A model generated the notes under the pieces. That model was not told the DNA's origin. It did no database searches and was given only the letters and a program-made list of their open reading frames with translations. DNA of 64,000 bases, from positions 1 to 64,000 of IMG/VR virus record IMGVR_UViG_3300032251_000002. One strand, 5' to 3'. Made by a program: the position numbers and the translations under genes. This stretch comes from a virus. Positions 7,092 through 15,981 of the stretch are shown one piece after another (the first letter of the stretch is position 1; each line of letters begins with the position of its first letter).

Positions 7092-9830
7092 TTGAAGATA
7101 ACCTATTTAAAACTAGTCAACTATGCAGGAATATGGGCTGGTATGGATAGAACTACATTTGAAGCAGATTTTACTAAAGGTAATAGTAAAATTGTACTAT
7201 TATTTGGTAAAAATGGTTCGGGCAAGACTACAATATTATCAGCGTTACATCCATTTATGGATTCAAATAATGATAATAGAACTAAACTTATAATGGATGG
7301 TTTAGAAGGTTATAAAGAAATTCATTATGAAAAAGATGGTCATGATTACATTATTAAACATTATTACAAATCATCTAATAAATCATATATTATGAAAGAT
7401 GGTTTGGAATTAAATGATAATGGTGGTATTAAAACATTTAAGAAGATAGTTGAAGAAGAGTTAGATGTCAACGCTGAATACTTTAAATTATTTAGAATAG
7501 GTAGTAATGTTACTAACTTTATTGATTTACCAACAGCACAACGTAAGAAATTCATGGGTAACTTCTTACCAGATATTGATGAATTCTTAGAATATTTTGC
7601 CACAGTTAAATCTAAGTTTAGTTTAATTAAGAAAGAAGTAGAGTACATTTCAGATAATATTGATAAGCTTGATACTGAAGAAAATCTAGAAATTCTTAGA
7701 GAGTCTATTGAGAGTCAAATTGATATGAAACAAACTGAAATAAAAAGACTTACAGCATTAGTTAATCAAGCACAAGGTTCTATTAAAACTTTAGACCCAG
7801 ATGAGAAACACACTACGGATGCAAATCCTTATGAAAAGAAATATAATGGTAGTATGTTATCTCTTAATGATTCTAAGATTAAGAGACAACAATATTATTC
7901 AGATTACTCTGACCTATCAGACTTTGACTATGAAATGGTTGAGAATAAAATACTTGATATTGGTAAACTTATTACTAAATTTGAGGATGAACTTAGTGAA
8001 TTAACTGTTGAATCTAATAAATTAAAGCAAGAGTTATCAACATTAAGAGTATCTCTTAACACTAAAGAAACAAGTATATCAGACTTAGAATCAAATGAAT
8101 CACTAAATGATTTAGAAAAAATGAAACAAGAGTATCAGAAAAAATATGATGCAGATTCAAATTATCTGGGTAAAAATTTGGAGAGATTTTCAGAATACGG
8201 AGATTTTTCGTATGGTGAAATCATTCCTGTGAGTTCAACGCTACAGTTACTAAAAACGTCACTTATAGATGTTAAGGATAACCTGTCAGATGCAGACTTA
8301 CAAATTCTTCACAAACTTTATACATTTGATGAATTAACTATAGATGACCTTACTGATATCAAATTATCTTTAGCATCAGATATTACAGATAGTGAAACTA
8401 GTTTAGATTCTCTTAAAGAAGAACTTAGTGGTTTGAATTCTAATTTAAATCAAAAAGATATTCTTGATAAGAGACCATCAAAATGTAAAATTGATGAGTG
8501 TGCTTTTATATCTAATGCACTTCAATTCTCAAACATTGATGAAGATATTAAGTCTGTTGAAGATAAGATTTCTGATAATAAAAGTAACCATAAGAAAATA
8601 CTTGAACAGTATGGTATTATAGAAAATGTATTTAATGCCATATCTAAATTAAAGAAAACTTTAAGTAGAGTTCCTAAAGACCATAGTGATATACTAAAGA
8701 AAATGGATATAATTTCTAATGAAGAAGAATATGTTGAAGCTATTACTGCAAGTAAGCAAGACATTTTAGAAGTAATGGATATATCAGATTTTACTATGTT
8801 CCTAAAGACCAAAGCTGTCATAGACGTTAATAAAGGAAACCTTGATAATGTTAACTCTAAGATAAAATTAGTTAAGAAACAATCAAGTGTATTAAAAACA
8901 CTTAAAAAAGAAAAAGACGACATCAATTCAAAGATAGAAGGTGTTAAAGAGAGACTATCTGAAATCGTTGAAAGAAAGACAAAAGTTAAAAAGAATATTG
9001 AGAAGAAACAATTCCAATTAACTATTATGGATGACTTGAAAACTCTTTTCGATAAAGAAAATGAAGCACAATCAACTATGGATGAGTTCAAACAGAAATA
9101 TGAAGATATGGATAAACTTTTAAATAAGTTAATGATTCTTTATACTGAAGCTAGAAATCATAAAATGGAGTATCAAGCTATTGAACTTGAAGTTAAACCT
9201 TTGGATAAACAGCTTAAAAAGGTCAATCTTGATATTAGTAATTTACATGAGTATGAAAAAAGAAAAGCAGCGTTACAGGAGAACTTTGGATATCTAGAAA
9301 CTCTTAAAAAAGTTTTAGACCCTACTAAGGGAATACCATTACATTTCATTGGTAACTATTTGAAAGAGACTGAGAAGATTGCTAATAAGCTTTTAGATAT
9401 GGCTCATAATGGTAGATTTAGAATAAAGTTTGAACTTACATCTAAGGATTTCTTTATAAAAGTTAAGAAAGAATCTGGAGATGTGCTATCAGATATAAGT
9501 ATAGCATCCCAAGGTGAGATAGCTCTTACCACTATGTCATTATCTATGGCAATGATTCAACAATCATTAACCTCATATAATATATTATATCTTGATGAGA
9601 TTGATGGACCACTTGATACAAGTAATAGACGTTGTTTTATTGATATGATTGAAGAGCAGATTGAAGAGTTAGGTTTAGAGCAAATATTCATTATATCACA
9701 TAATAATGAATTTGATGCATATCCAGCTGGATTGATACTTCTAAAGAATAATGACATTGATAAAGATGATTTAGAGTTCATGGTTAGTAAAAATATCATA
9801 TTTGATATTGATGATGAATATGTAGCATAA
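7092..9830 (+). CDS. SbcC/Rad50/T4 gp46-like recombination ATPase
   Basis: Large subunit of an SbcCD/Mre11-Rad50-type nuclease complex, 912 residues. The N-terminal Walker A is FGKNGSGKTT (about residues 38-47). Long coiled coils flank a central CKIDEC (about residues 464-469), a likely though atypical zinc hook (CxxxxC rather than CxxC). The C-terminal lobe has the signature ASQGE (about 804), Walker B ILYLDEIDGPLD (about 830-841) and a switch His in IISHNNE (about 866). It probably processes DNA ends for recombination-dependent replication with UvsX (55483-56757). The nuclease partner (gp47/SbcD) is not in this window. It starts with TTG at 7092, right after AAGGAGG; a strong terminator hairpin follows. 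Confidence 0.9.
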   Translation: MKITYLKLVNYAGIWAGMDRTTFEADFTKGNSKIVLLFGKNGSGKTTILSALHPFMDSNNDNRTKLIMDGLEGYKEIHYEKDGHDYIIKHYYKSSNKSYIMKDGLELNDNGGIKTFKKIVEEELDVNAEYFKLFRIGSNVTNFIDLPTAQRKKFMGNFLPDIDEFLEYFATVKSKFSLIKKEVEYISDNIDKLDTEENLEILRESIESQIDMKQTEIKRLTALVNQAQGSIKTLDPDEKHTTDANPYEKKYNGSMLSLNDSKIKRQQYYSDYSDLSDFDYEMVENKILDIGKLITKFEDELSELTVESNKLKQELSTLRVSLNTKETSISDLESNESLNDLEKMKQEYQKKYDADSNYLGKNLERFSEYGDFSYGEIIPVSSTLQLLKTSLIDVKDNLSDADLQILHKLYTFDELTIDDLTDIKLSLASDITDSETSLDSLKEELSGLNSNLNQKDILDKRPSKCKIDECAFISNALQFSNIDEDIKSVEDKISDNKSNHKKILEQYGIIENVFNAISKLKKTLSRVPKDHSDILKKMDIISNEEEYVEAITASKQDILEVMDISDFTMFLKTKAVIDVNKGNLDNVNSKIKLVKKQSSVLKTLKKEKDDINSKIEGVKERLSEIVERKTKVKKNIEKKQFQLTIMDDLKTLFDKENEAQSTMDEFKQKYEDMDKLLNKLMILYTEARNHKMEYQAIELEVKPLDKQLKKVNLDISNLHEYEKRKAALQENFGYLETLKKVLDPTKGIPLHFIGNYLKETEKIANKLLDMAHNGRFRIKFELTSKDFFIKVKKESGDVLSDISIASQGEIALTTMSLSMAMIQQSLTSYNILYLDEIDGPLDTSNRRCFIDMIEEQIEELGLEQIFIISHNNEFDAYPAGLILLKNNDIDKDDLEFMVSKNIIFDIDDEYVA

Positions 9831-9837
9831 AAATATT

Positions 9838-9874
9838 AGACTATATGATTAATATCATATAGTCTTTTTTTTTT
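9838..9874 (+). terminator. terminator after the SbcC-like gene
   Basis: Perfect 12-bp stem AGACTATATGAT/ATCATATAGTCT with a 4-base loop and a ten-U run. Confidence 0.8.
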
Positions 9875-10024
9875 GTTTAAATTTTAACAAATCTATAAAA
9901 TTGTCGTCATCCATTTTTATGAAACAATTGTCTCAATTTATAACCCCATAACCTTCTCTAGGTTATGGGGTTTATATTAAGTAAGAAGATAACCATAATG
10001 TTATCTCTCTACATTACACAGTAC
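9866..10024. other. intergenic region with a 13-bp hairpin
   Basis: Between the end of the SbcC-like operon (+) and the end of the small zinc-finger gene (-) there are about 160 bases without a credible gene. A perfect 13-bp inverted repeat (AACCCCATAACCT, 9942-9954, with 9960-9972) could end minus-strand transcripts, though it lacks a U-run on that strand. A smaller hairpin GATAAC/GTTATC lies at about 9987-10004. Confidence 0.5.
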
Positions 10025-10189
10025 TTAAGTCCTTCTTATAATACTATATTGACTTCCAGGAATAACCTTAGGTTTTCCATATTTGCTTATAAGTTCTTCT
10101 TTAGTCATACCATGTTCAATTCTACAGTGGTGCTTAGTGATATAGTATTCAGCTATATAATCACAATCTGGATGTGGACATTTTTCCAT
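10025..10189 (-). CDS. small C2H2-type zinc-finger-like protein (54 aa)
   Basis: A short gene encoding 54 residues. It begins MEKCPHPDCDY, giving a Cys-x4-Cys pair, followed by His pairs in TKHHCRIEH, a classical C2H2 spacing. The following HGMTKEELISKYGKP resembles the segment after the finger in MucR/Ros-like and related phage regulators. GGAG lies 9 bases before the ATG. It ends the minus-strand operon and sits 12 bases after the 10202-10918 gene. Probably a DNA- or RNA-binding regulator; the target is unknown. Confidence 0.7.
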   Translation of the reverse strand: MEKCPHPDCDYIAEYYITKHHCRIEHGMTKEELISKYGKPKVIPGSQYSIIRRT

Positions 10190-10201
10190 ACAATTCTCCA
10201 A

Positions 10202-10918
10202 TTATTCAAATTCAACTACTTCATAGATATTACCATCACTAGCTTCAGCATATGTTACTTCATTATCTTCAAAAATATTGATTACTGATAGACTTGATAA
10301 ATCAACACCTTCTACAATAGAAAGCTCTCCATCATCTTCAGCTAATGCATAGAAGTTTCCTTCCATATCAGCAACTACTTCATAATTTTCATCACTAATT
10401 TCTTGTTCATCATTAATATTACCCATACCCTCATTTTTCATTATACTTGTAATTTCAGTTGAACTAATATCACCTGACTCTACATGTTCATCAAATATTT
10501 GGTCTAACTGAGAATCTATATCATCATCAGACTCTACATAAGATGTTGTATCACTGGGTTTAACATTTCCTTGATTTTCAGATATCATATCAAATAATTG
10601 TTTAGTAAGACCTTCACTTAATGAACTAGAACCTTTATTAAGATTGGCTTTCTTAAATTCAAAGTCAGCTTTAGTTTTCTTGATATTTATCTTTTCTTTT
10701 ATTAAACTTATTTTAGTAGTCTTTATTGAAACTAAATTACCTGTTTGTTTCTCTATAAATCCTAATACTCCACGGTTATTAGAACCTTTAATACTATCAA
10801 AGTGTGTTTTAACTTCATCATATAAACCATCTATATTAGCCATTTCTTCATCTAATAAACTTATCTCAGCATCAAATGTATCGGAAAAATCTAATGCATT
10901 TTTTAATTCTTCACTCAT
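10202..10918 (-). CDS. hypothetical acidic protein
   Basis: A 238-residue protein. The N-terminal half (to about residue 120) is helical and coiled-coil-like with Lys/Glu heptads; the C-terminal half is very acidic and ends with three short repeat-like units (YEVVADMEGNFYAL, NEVTYAEASDGNIYEVVEF). No family is recognised; a virion or scaffold-like role is conceivable. The ATG at 10918 has GGAAGG at good spacing; a GTG nine bases upstream overlaps it and is less likely. A 14-bp inverted repeat lies just upstream (10932-10975). Confidence 0.65.
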   Translation of the reverse strand: MSEELKNALDFSDTFDAEISLLDEEMANIDGLYDEVKTHFDSIKGSNNRGVLGFIEKQTGNLVSIKTTKISLIKEKINIKKTKADFEFKKANLNKGSSSLSEGLTKQLFDMISENQGNVKPSDTTSYVESDDDIDSQLDQIFDEHVESGDISSTEITSIMKNEGMGNINDEQEISDENYEVVADMEGNFYALAEDDGELSIVEGVDLSSLSVINIFEDNEVTYAEASDGNIYEVVEFE

Positions 10919-10931
10919 ATAAACCACCTTC

Positions 10932-10975
10932 CTTTATTTAATAATTAGTTCTTATTTTTATATTATTAAATAAAG
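10932..10975. repeat. 14-bp inverted repeat upstream of the 10202-10918 gene
   Basis: CTTTATTTAATAAT at 10932-10945 is perfectly inverted at 10962-10975 with a 16-base spacer. It lies directly upstream of the ribosome binding site of the acidic-protein gene, so it may be an operator or a 5'-UTR hairpin. Neither promoter class is found here in a clean form. Confidence 0.5.
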
Positions 10976-11034
10976 ATTTTTATATGTTCCAAAAAATAAA
11001 GTAAATACCTCATTGAGACATTTACTTTATCCTG

Positions 11035-11517
11035 TTACAATATTATTGTTTCTATTCCACATTTCTCTAAAAGTTTAAATGCTTCTGGTGCATCATCATA
11101 AACATCACTAAATACCACACGTTTAATACCTGCAGATATAAGTAATTTTGCACATGAATTACAAGGACTTAGTGTTACATAAGCTGTAGCACCTTCAGTA
11201 GATATACCATTTTTAGCAGCTTTAGCTATAGCATTCTGTTCAGCATGTATTTCATTGTCTAAAGACCAGTCATGATGTTCTTCTGAATGACTACAAACGA
11301 ACCATAAATCATCAATCTTTGTACTCCAAATACCTGAGTTCTTAACAAACTTATCATCACAGTTAGGTTGTCCACTATGAGTTCCGTTAATTCCAGATGA
11401 AATAATTTGTCCATCTCTAACTAATAAACAACATACCTTCTTAGCTGCACAATGACTCATTTCAGCCATACTTAAGGCAATTTCCATAAACTTTTTATCC
11501 CATTTAGTTATGTCCAT
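11035..11517 (-). CDS. deoxycytidylate (dCMP) deaminase family protein
   Basis: A zinc-dependent cytidine/dCMP deaminase of 160 residues. HAEQNAI (about residues 92-98) gives the Zn-binding His and catalytic Glu, and PCNSCAK (about residues 118-124) the two Zn-binding Cys; the spacing is that of ComEB/T4 gpcd-type dCMP deaminases. It converts dCMP to dUMP in pyrimidine deoxynucleotide supply. An N-terminal HCAAKKVCC segment may hold a structural site. The start ATG abuts the stop of the upstream gene, so the two are translationally linked. Together with the 5'-nucleotidase at 3218 it shapes dUMP/dTMP pools. Confidence 0.9.
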   Translation of the reverse strand: MDITKWDKKFMEIALSMAEMSHCAAKKVCCLLVRDGQIISSGINGTHSGQPNCDDKFVKNSGIWSTKIDDLWFVCSHSEEHHDWSLDNEIHAEQNAIAKAAKNGISTEGATAYVTLSPCNSCAKLLISAGIKRVVFSDVYDDAPEAFKLLEKCGIETIIL

Positions 11518-12224
11518 TAGTAATCCACCACCTTTAAGTATTGCTTTGTAACATACTTATCTTTCATAGTGTTAATAATTACAACATCAAATAATGACTC
11601 ATCTTCAGTTTCATAAACTTCTACTTGACATATAGATGAAGCTGCATGCTTCATAAGATATTTATGATTAATTTTTATCATAAGATGACTTTCATCTACA
11701 GGTTTTCCCATTGTAACTGTTTCACTATCTATATTTATGAACATTACACCATAATCTCTTAATGCTTTAAGTTGGTCAAATTCATCTTTATAATAGTATG
11801 CTGAAACCATTGGTTCTTTAGTATTTAAATCTTCTATATGATTATCTTCATATAAAGACTTTAGTCTAAATAATTTTGGACAGAACTCAGTTTCATAAAT
11901 AACTCCAGGAATTTCTGTTGTTATTCTAAAGAACTTTTCGTCACATTCAATATTTGTAATTAACTTCTTGTTTTCTTTATAGAATTGGAAGAATTTAACA
12001 GCATCAATTCTAATGTTCTTATTTTCTAAGAACTTAATTAAATTATGTGTCTTCTTACTTTCAATTAATTCACCCACAATTATAGGTGTGTGCTGAGCTC
12101 TTGCAGTTCTATGAATTACTCCATTAATTATAAAGTAATATTCATCACCATTTGCAATAGCTTTGTAATCTTGATTAATATCATTAATCATTTTACATAT
12201 ATCTTGAATTATATCTAATTCCAT
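11517..12224 (-). CDS. hypothetical beta-rich protein
   Basis: A 235-residue protein of alternating predicted strands and short helices, without a signal peptide or membrane segment. No motif is recognised. Its length, beta-rich character and position between dCMP deaminase and DNA polymerase genes make a sliding-clamp-like protein thinkable, but no clamp signature is visible. It has AAAGGAGG upstream of the ATG and overlaps dCMP deaminase by one base, so it is co-expressed with it. Confidence 0.6.
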   Translation of the reverse strand: MELDIIQDICKMINDINQDYKAIANGDEYYFIINGVIHRTARAQHTPIIVGELIESKKTHNLIKFLENKNIRIDAVKFFQFYKENKKLITNIECDEKFFRITTEIPGVIYETEFCPKLFRLKSLYEDNHIEDLNTKEPMVSAYYYKDEFDQLKALRDYGVMFINIDSETVTMGKPVDESHLMIKINHKYLMKHAASSICQVEVYETEDESLFDVVIINTMKDKYVTKQYLKVVDY

Positions 12225-12235
12225 ATTAACCTCCT

Positions 12236-12532
12236 TTAAATCAAATACTCCATCACTTCAGCTCGTATCATATTATTTAGTTTCTCATCATTTTTATCTC
12301 TTAAATCTACATGGAAAGATATATTGTGACTAATAGTTAAAGTTGCAGTTCTAACCTTATTAATTGAAAAATAGATGTATCCACAACTATCAACAATTTT
12401 AACATGTGGGTCAGTATATTGTATTTCAGACTCAAAACCTTTTAAAATATCACTTATAAGGTTCTTTACATATTTAGTGTTCTTATAGTCTTTATACCTT
12501 AATCTAAATTTCCATATAGGTATTACATTCAT
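12236..12532 (-). CDS. small alpha/beta protein, expanded phage family member
   Basis: A 98-residue protein: an N-terminal helix (about 20-35), central strands (VKIVDSCGYIYFSI and following) and a C-terminal helix (KLNNMIRAEVMEYLI). This helix-strands-helix layout recurs in several neighbours (14751-16652) and in the 50.8-53.4 kb cluster. The ATG at 12532 overlaps the upstream stop codon as TGATG; a TTG one codon earlier is also possible. Function unknown. Confidence 0.65.
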   Translation of the reverse strand: MNVIPIWKFRLRYKDYKNTKYVKNLISDILKGFESEIQYTDPHVKIVDSCGYIYFSINKVRTATLTISHNISFHVDLRDKNDEKLNNMIRAEVMEYLI

Positions 12533-12852
12533 CAAAGTATACCTCCTATACCTGAAAGTTCCACATCCATAAATATAGATTTATATATTTTTTCCCACTC
12601 ATACTTATCTTTATTCATGAAATCTTTAACTTGTCGCTTAATATCATCTACTCCATTCATTTCTATACTTATAAACATTAAGTCAGCATTTCCACCAGTT
12701 CTAACAGATTCAATAGACTTCATAGAGTCTTGACATTTAGATATTAAAAATACATATAATGATGACCTAACTTCAGAATATTTCATTTCAATTATTTCTT
12801 CATGAGATAGCATGTCATATTCTTTAAATATTGGTTCTTGCAATTTAATCAT
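12532..12852 (-). CDS. small hypothetical protein, possible alpha/beta family member
   Basis: A 106-residue protein with a helical N-terminus, a central stretch with ADLMFISIEMNGVDD and a terminal helix (KYEWEKIYKSIFMDVEL). It resembles the neighbouring small proteins in layout but lacks a clear sequence match. It lies downstream of the polymerase N-half gene, separated by a terminator-like hairpin, and overlaps the next gene. Confidence 0.6.
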   Translation of the reverse strand: MIKLQEPIFKEYDMLSHEEIIEMKYSEVRSSLYVFLISKCQDSMKSIESVRTGGNADLMFISIEMNGVDDIKRQVKDFMNKDKYEWEKIYKSIFMDVELSGIGGIL

Positions 12853-12873
12853 AATATTCTCCTAAAAGAAAAG

Positions 12874-12900
12874 AGAAGAATAGAAATTAATCTATTCTTC
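12874..12900 (-). terminator. hairpin at the end of the polymerase N-half gene
   Basis: GAAGAATAG/CTATTCTTC stem followed by pyrimidine-rich sequence on the minus strand; it overlaps the stop codon. Confidence 0.55.
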
Positions 12901-14712
12901 CATCTCAGCTTCTATTAGTTGCATAAATTCTTCTACACTTGGTAAACCAAACCATAATCTTCCGATTTGAATCCAGTCATGGCTTACAAATGTATCTATA
13001 AACTTATAGCCTTCATCCTCTGGTATTAATTTTTTCTTTAGTGCTTCTACATAAACATCACTGTGATTAAACATTAAATCAATCAGTGCATCTAGGGAGA
13101 CAATACTCTTTTCATCATAATCAAATATATTATTCTTTTCTAGGAATAATACAAGAGCTGCTGGACTAGGAATCTTCTCAGCAAATAGTAATATTAATTT
13201 ACCTAATTGTGTACTAACATCAATATTGAATGCTAGGATAATACTAGGGTACAGAGACGATAAATCGAAGTCAATAACATTTTCATGTATAAATCTACTA
13301 CGTAAACCATTAATCAATTTACCCATAGCTGCATTAAGTAATGGATTAGCTACAAACGCTCCACGGAATTTCTCTGATTTAGGTCTGTCTCCACCATAAG
13401 TTTGATTACGGTTATTTGACATGATAAACCCTTGGTCTGCTATAAACTTAGATGCTAAGTTCTTAAGACATACTGTCTTCTTAAGAGTATGATTAACTCT
13501 TGTTTGTGTCATTGATGCTATCATATTAAGCATTTCTAAATCTTGATTCTTTTCCTCAAGAATGTAAAGTAAGATTGTATCGTGAATTGAGTATTCAACG
13601 AATCTTCTATAATTCTTCCAAGGGAAGTTTTTGATTGTAGCACCTTCATTATCTGGGTCAATAGAAACTTTACGCTCATCAATTTCTTCTTCACATATAG
13701 CATCTAAAGCATACGACTCTTTTTTACCAAATATTTTTCTTAAGTTAGCATAAAGAAGTAATTGGTCTTTAAAGACAGTATAGTTTGAGCATTCAAAGTA
13801 ATCAGTCTTATCAGCAAAATCTTGATGTCTATTATCTTCATAGTAATATGCTTGTTGATAAGGAATTTCACTAGAACACATAATATCTTCAACATCATAA
13901 CCTAATTTAATAATACGGTTATATAGTGTAAGAATATCGAATTTCATGTTCCAAGCCATTACATAATCTAATTTAAGTTCATTGATTAATGTAAAGAAGT
14001 CAACTATTAAATCAATTTCTTCATCATACATCTTAAGTTTAACTTTAATATCTAAATCATAATTGTCAGCATATTTAGCTTTAATTTCTTTCTTAAAAGC
14101 TTTGATGTCAGCTTCAAACTCTTCAATAAGAGGATTTTCTTCATTTCTCAAGAATAGTCCATATAGAGTCATTGTCTGTGCATCAAAGAAAGTAATTGCA
14201 TTAACTTCACATGGTGCAACATGTTCATCTGGGAAACCTTCATTATCTTTACCGTCAACCTCGATATCAAAGAATCCTTTAGTTATAAGGTTATTACTTT
14301 TGTCCATTGGATACTTATCAAAGTGTTTTGCTATATAGATATCTTGAATATCCATATCAGATGCGTGTACATTTGGATTAAGGTGTAACTTTCTAGCGTA
14401 ATGAGCCTTACCACTTTTTAGACAATCATAATAGAATGCTTCTTCATCTAATTCAATCGCCATTGTTTTTAATAAGTCTCTGTAATCACATGTAATTTCT
14501 CCAACAGAACTTGGTTCTATGAATGTAACAGGTGTATCTAGTTCTTCACCTTGTTTGTTTACATAAAACGTTATCTCTGGGTCATCAACTACTTCATGAA
14601 ATTTCTCACCAGTCTCTTCGTTCTTCATTATCATAACTAGCTTGTCATCAAATTTGTCGCTACCATACTTTTGACGAAAATATGTAGTCTTGATTAGTTG
14701 GTGTCTATCCAT
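12892..14712 (-). CDS. DNA polymerase family B, N-terminal half (exonuclease domain and motif A)
   Basis: N-terminal 606 residues of a replicative family B DNA polymerase. The 3'-5' exonuclease motifs are present: Exo I FFDIEVDG (about residues 146-153), Exo II AWNMKFDILT (about 253-262) and Exo III VEYSIHDTILL (about 372-382). Polymerase motif A is DFDLSSLYPSII (about residues 481-492). Motifs B and C are missing and are encoded on the + strand at 423-2348. The protein ends cleanly about 115 residues after motif A with its own stop and a terminator hairpin, so this is an evolved split rather than a random truncation. The ATG follows AAAGGAGGG. The two polypeptides presumably assemble into one enzyme. 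Confidence 0.93.
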   Translation of the reverse strand: MDRHQLIKTTYFRQKYGSDKFDDKLVMIMKNEETGEKFHEVVDDPEITFYVNKQGEELDTPVTFIEPSSVGEITCDYRDLLKTMAIELDEEAFYYDCLKSGKAHYARKLHLNPNVHASDMDIQDIYIAKHFDKYPMDKSNNLITKGFFDIEVDGKDNEGFPDEHVAPCEVNAITFFDAQTMTLYGLFLRNEENPLIEEFEADIKAFKKEIKAKYADNYDLDIKVKLKMYDEEIDLIVDFFTLINELKLDYVMAWNMKFDILTLYNRIIKLGYDVEDIMCSSEIPYQQAYYYEDNRHQDFADKTDYFECSNYTVFKDQLLLYANLRKIFGKKESYALDAICEEEIDERKVSIDPDNEGATIKNFPWKNYRRFVEYSIHDTILLYILEEKNQDLEMLNMIASMTQTRVNHTLKKTVCLKNLASKFIADQGFIMSNNRNQTYGGDRPKSEKFRGAFVANPLLNAAMGKLINGLRSRFIHENVIDFDLSSLYPSIILAFNIDVSTQLGKLILLFAEKIPSPAALVLFLEKNNIFDYDEKSIVSLDALIDLMFNHSDVYVEALKKKLIPEDEGYKFIDTFVSHDWIQIGRLWFGLPSVEEFMQLIEAEMEE

Positions 14713-14750
14713 ATTTTACCCTCCTTTATTGTCTCTCAATTTACTGTTAA

Positions 14751-15107
14751 TTAGTAACTTAAATCTTCAAATTCAAATTCCATAGCTACTCTCTTAAATT
14801 CTGCTTCCATTTGTTTTTGTGTAAGAGAAGTTATATCTTTTATCACTCGTTTAGTTGCAATATTTCCTATTGGAAATATTAGAACGTTAAGTTTATTATC
14901 TCCTATTGATTGAACTAGACATATTAACGTAAGTGAGTCATCATGCTCTAATTTAGTTTCTAAGTATTTAGCTTCAATACTATAACCATAATCATCCCAC
15001 CAATCAAACATTCTTTCTACAAAATATTTCATATATAATTCATAAACTATTTGTATAGCATCTTGTGGAGTCTTACAATCATTTATATCTTTAAGTGTAA
15101 TGTTCAA
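14751..15107 (-). CDS. small alpha/beta protein, expanded phage family member
   Basis: A 118-residue protein: N-terminal helix (PQDAIQIVYELYMKYF), central strands (SLTLICLVQSI, LNVLIFPIG) and a C-terminal helix (TQKQMEAEFKRVAMEFEF). It has the layout shared by neighbouring small proteins. It starts with TTG at 15107 after GGAGG. Function unknown; it is the last gene of the small-protein cluster before the polymerase N-half. Confidence 0.65.
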   Translation of the reverse strand: MNITLKDINDCKTPQDAIQIVYELYMKYFVERMFDWWDDYGYSIEAKYLETKLEHDDSLTLICLVQSIGDNKLNVLIFPIGNIATKRVIKDITSLTQKQMEAEFKRVAMEFEFEDLSY

Positions 15108-15115
15108 AATACCTC

Positions 15116-15472
15116 CTACATTTCCATAAATATATCCATCATAAATCCTCTCATTTCATGTTTTTGTCTATCATCAGTATCATTCTTTATAGCATGCCTT
15201 CTAAACATTTCTCTATCAGATGGTTTAAAACCACTATTGTTTTTACTTAAGAATATCAAACTAGACATACCTTTGAGTCTATAAAATATCATTTCAACCT
15301 TACCACCCATAACTCTTTTAAAAGATATTATAAATTTAAAATGAATTATTCCATCAGAAAACATTGGTGGTATTATTCCTATAATTATCTCTTCACCGTT
15401 TCTTTCTGAGTATACTCCATTATCTTTACATATTTCTTCTATATAGTTACATATTTCTTGCTTCATCATCAT
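15116..15472 (-). CDS. small alpha/beta protein, expanded phage family member
   Basis: A 118-residue protein: helix (KQEICNYIEEICKDNG), strands (EEIIIGIIPP, IIHFKFIISFKR, KVEMIFYRLK) and a Met-rich C-terminal helix ending GFMMDIFMEM. It overlaps the upstream gene by 4 bases. It shares layout, but little identity, with its neighbours. Function unknown. Confidence 0.65.
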   Translation of the reverse strand: MMMKQEICNYIEEICKDNGVYSERNGEEIIIGIIPPMFSDGIIHFKFIISFKRVMGGKVEMIFYRLKGMSSLIFLSKNNSGFKPSDREMFRRHAIKNDTDDRQKHEMRGFMMDIFMEM

Positions 15473-15981
15473 AGAATATACTCCTTTCTTTTATGATACG
15501 AATGTGCAGTCTTTATAGTTTTAACATTACTTATTGCTTTATTTGTGGTTTCACTTTGGTCTAATCTTCCTTCTTTTTTATGCTTTAAAAATATTGCAGT
15601 AAGTATATCGTTCTTATTGTGATTATCTAATACTTGTATCTCAGGTTCAAATCTATCTTCTAGTAAGAAGGGAAGTAAAGCTGCACGTATTTGAGTTTTA
15701 ACATCAGTTCCATCATCCAATATTAACATATCGTTTATTTTTGGAAGTTTATTAGAACTATCCTTCCATATATCTGGATAAACATTAACAACTCTTCGTG
15801 TTGATGTTATCCTAATAACTTCATCAATATGGTCAATATCTATAGTTTCAGTTTTAGTATGGAATTGTATTTCACCTTCATCTATATCATCATTAAATAC
15901 AATATTAAACACACCCATTTCAGTAAGTATATCTACTATAGTTGTAGTTATACCTCTAAAAATTTCTTTGTTATTATACAT
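15469..15981 (-). CDS. small alpha/beta protein with extended C-terminus, family member
   Basis: A 170-residue protein. Residues 1-115 have the family layout: helix (TTTIVDILTEMG), strands, then LDDGTDVKTQIRAALLPFLL. That last segment matches LEEGDDVKNSLLAILM in the adjacent 15981-16325 product, the clearest sign that these genes are duplicates. A basic C-terminal extension of about 55 residues follows. RBS GGGAGG. Function unknown. Confidence 0.65.
   Translation of the reverse strand: MYNNKEIFRGITTTIVDILTEMGVFNIVFNDDIDEGEIQFHTKTETIDIDHIDEVIRITSTRRVVNVYPDIWKDSSNKLPKINDMLILDDGTDVKTQIRAALLPFLLEDRFEPEIQVLDNHNKNDILTAIFLKHKKEGRLDQSETTNKAISNVKTIKTAHSYHKRKEYIL

Noticed and set aside
8522-9091. Minus-strand frame inside the SbcC-like gene
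   Set aside because: Antisense to the coiled-coil codons of a well-supported gene; no RBS.
9965-10288. Plus-strand frame of 107 residues over the zinc-finger gene
   Set aside because: It runs antisense through 10025-10189 and the end of 10202-10918, both with proper RBSs, and itself has none.
10940-10995. Class II promoter for the 10202-10918 gene
   Set aside because: Only AACATATAAAAA and AACTAATTATTA were found; neither fits AACA-N6-TA.
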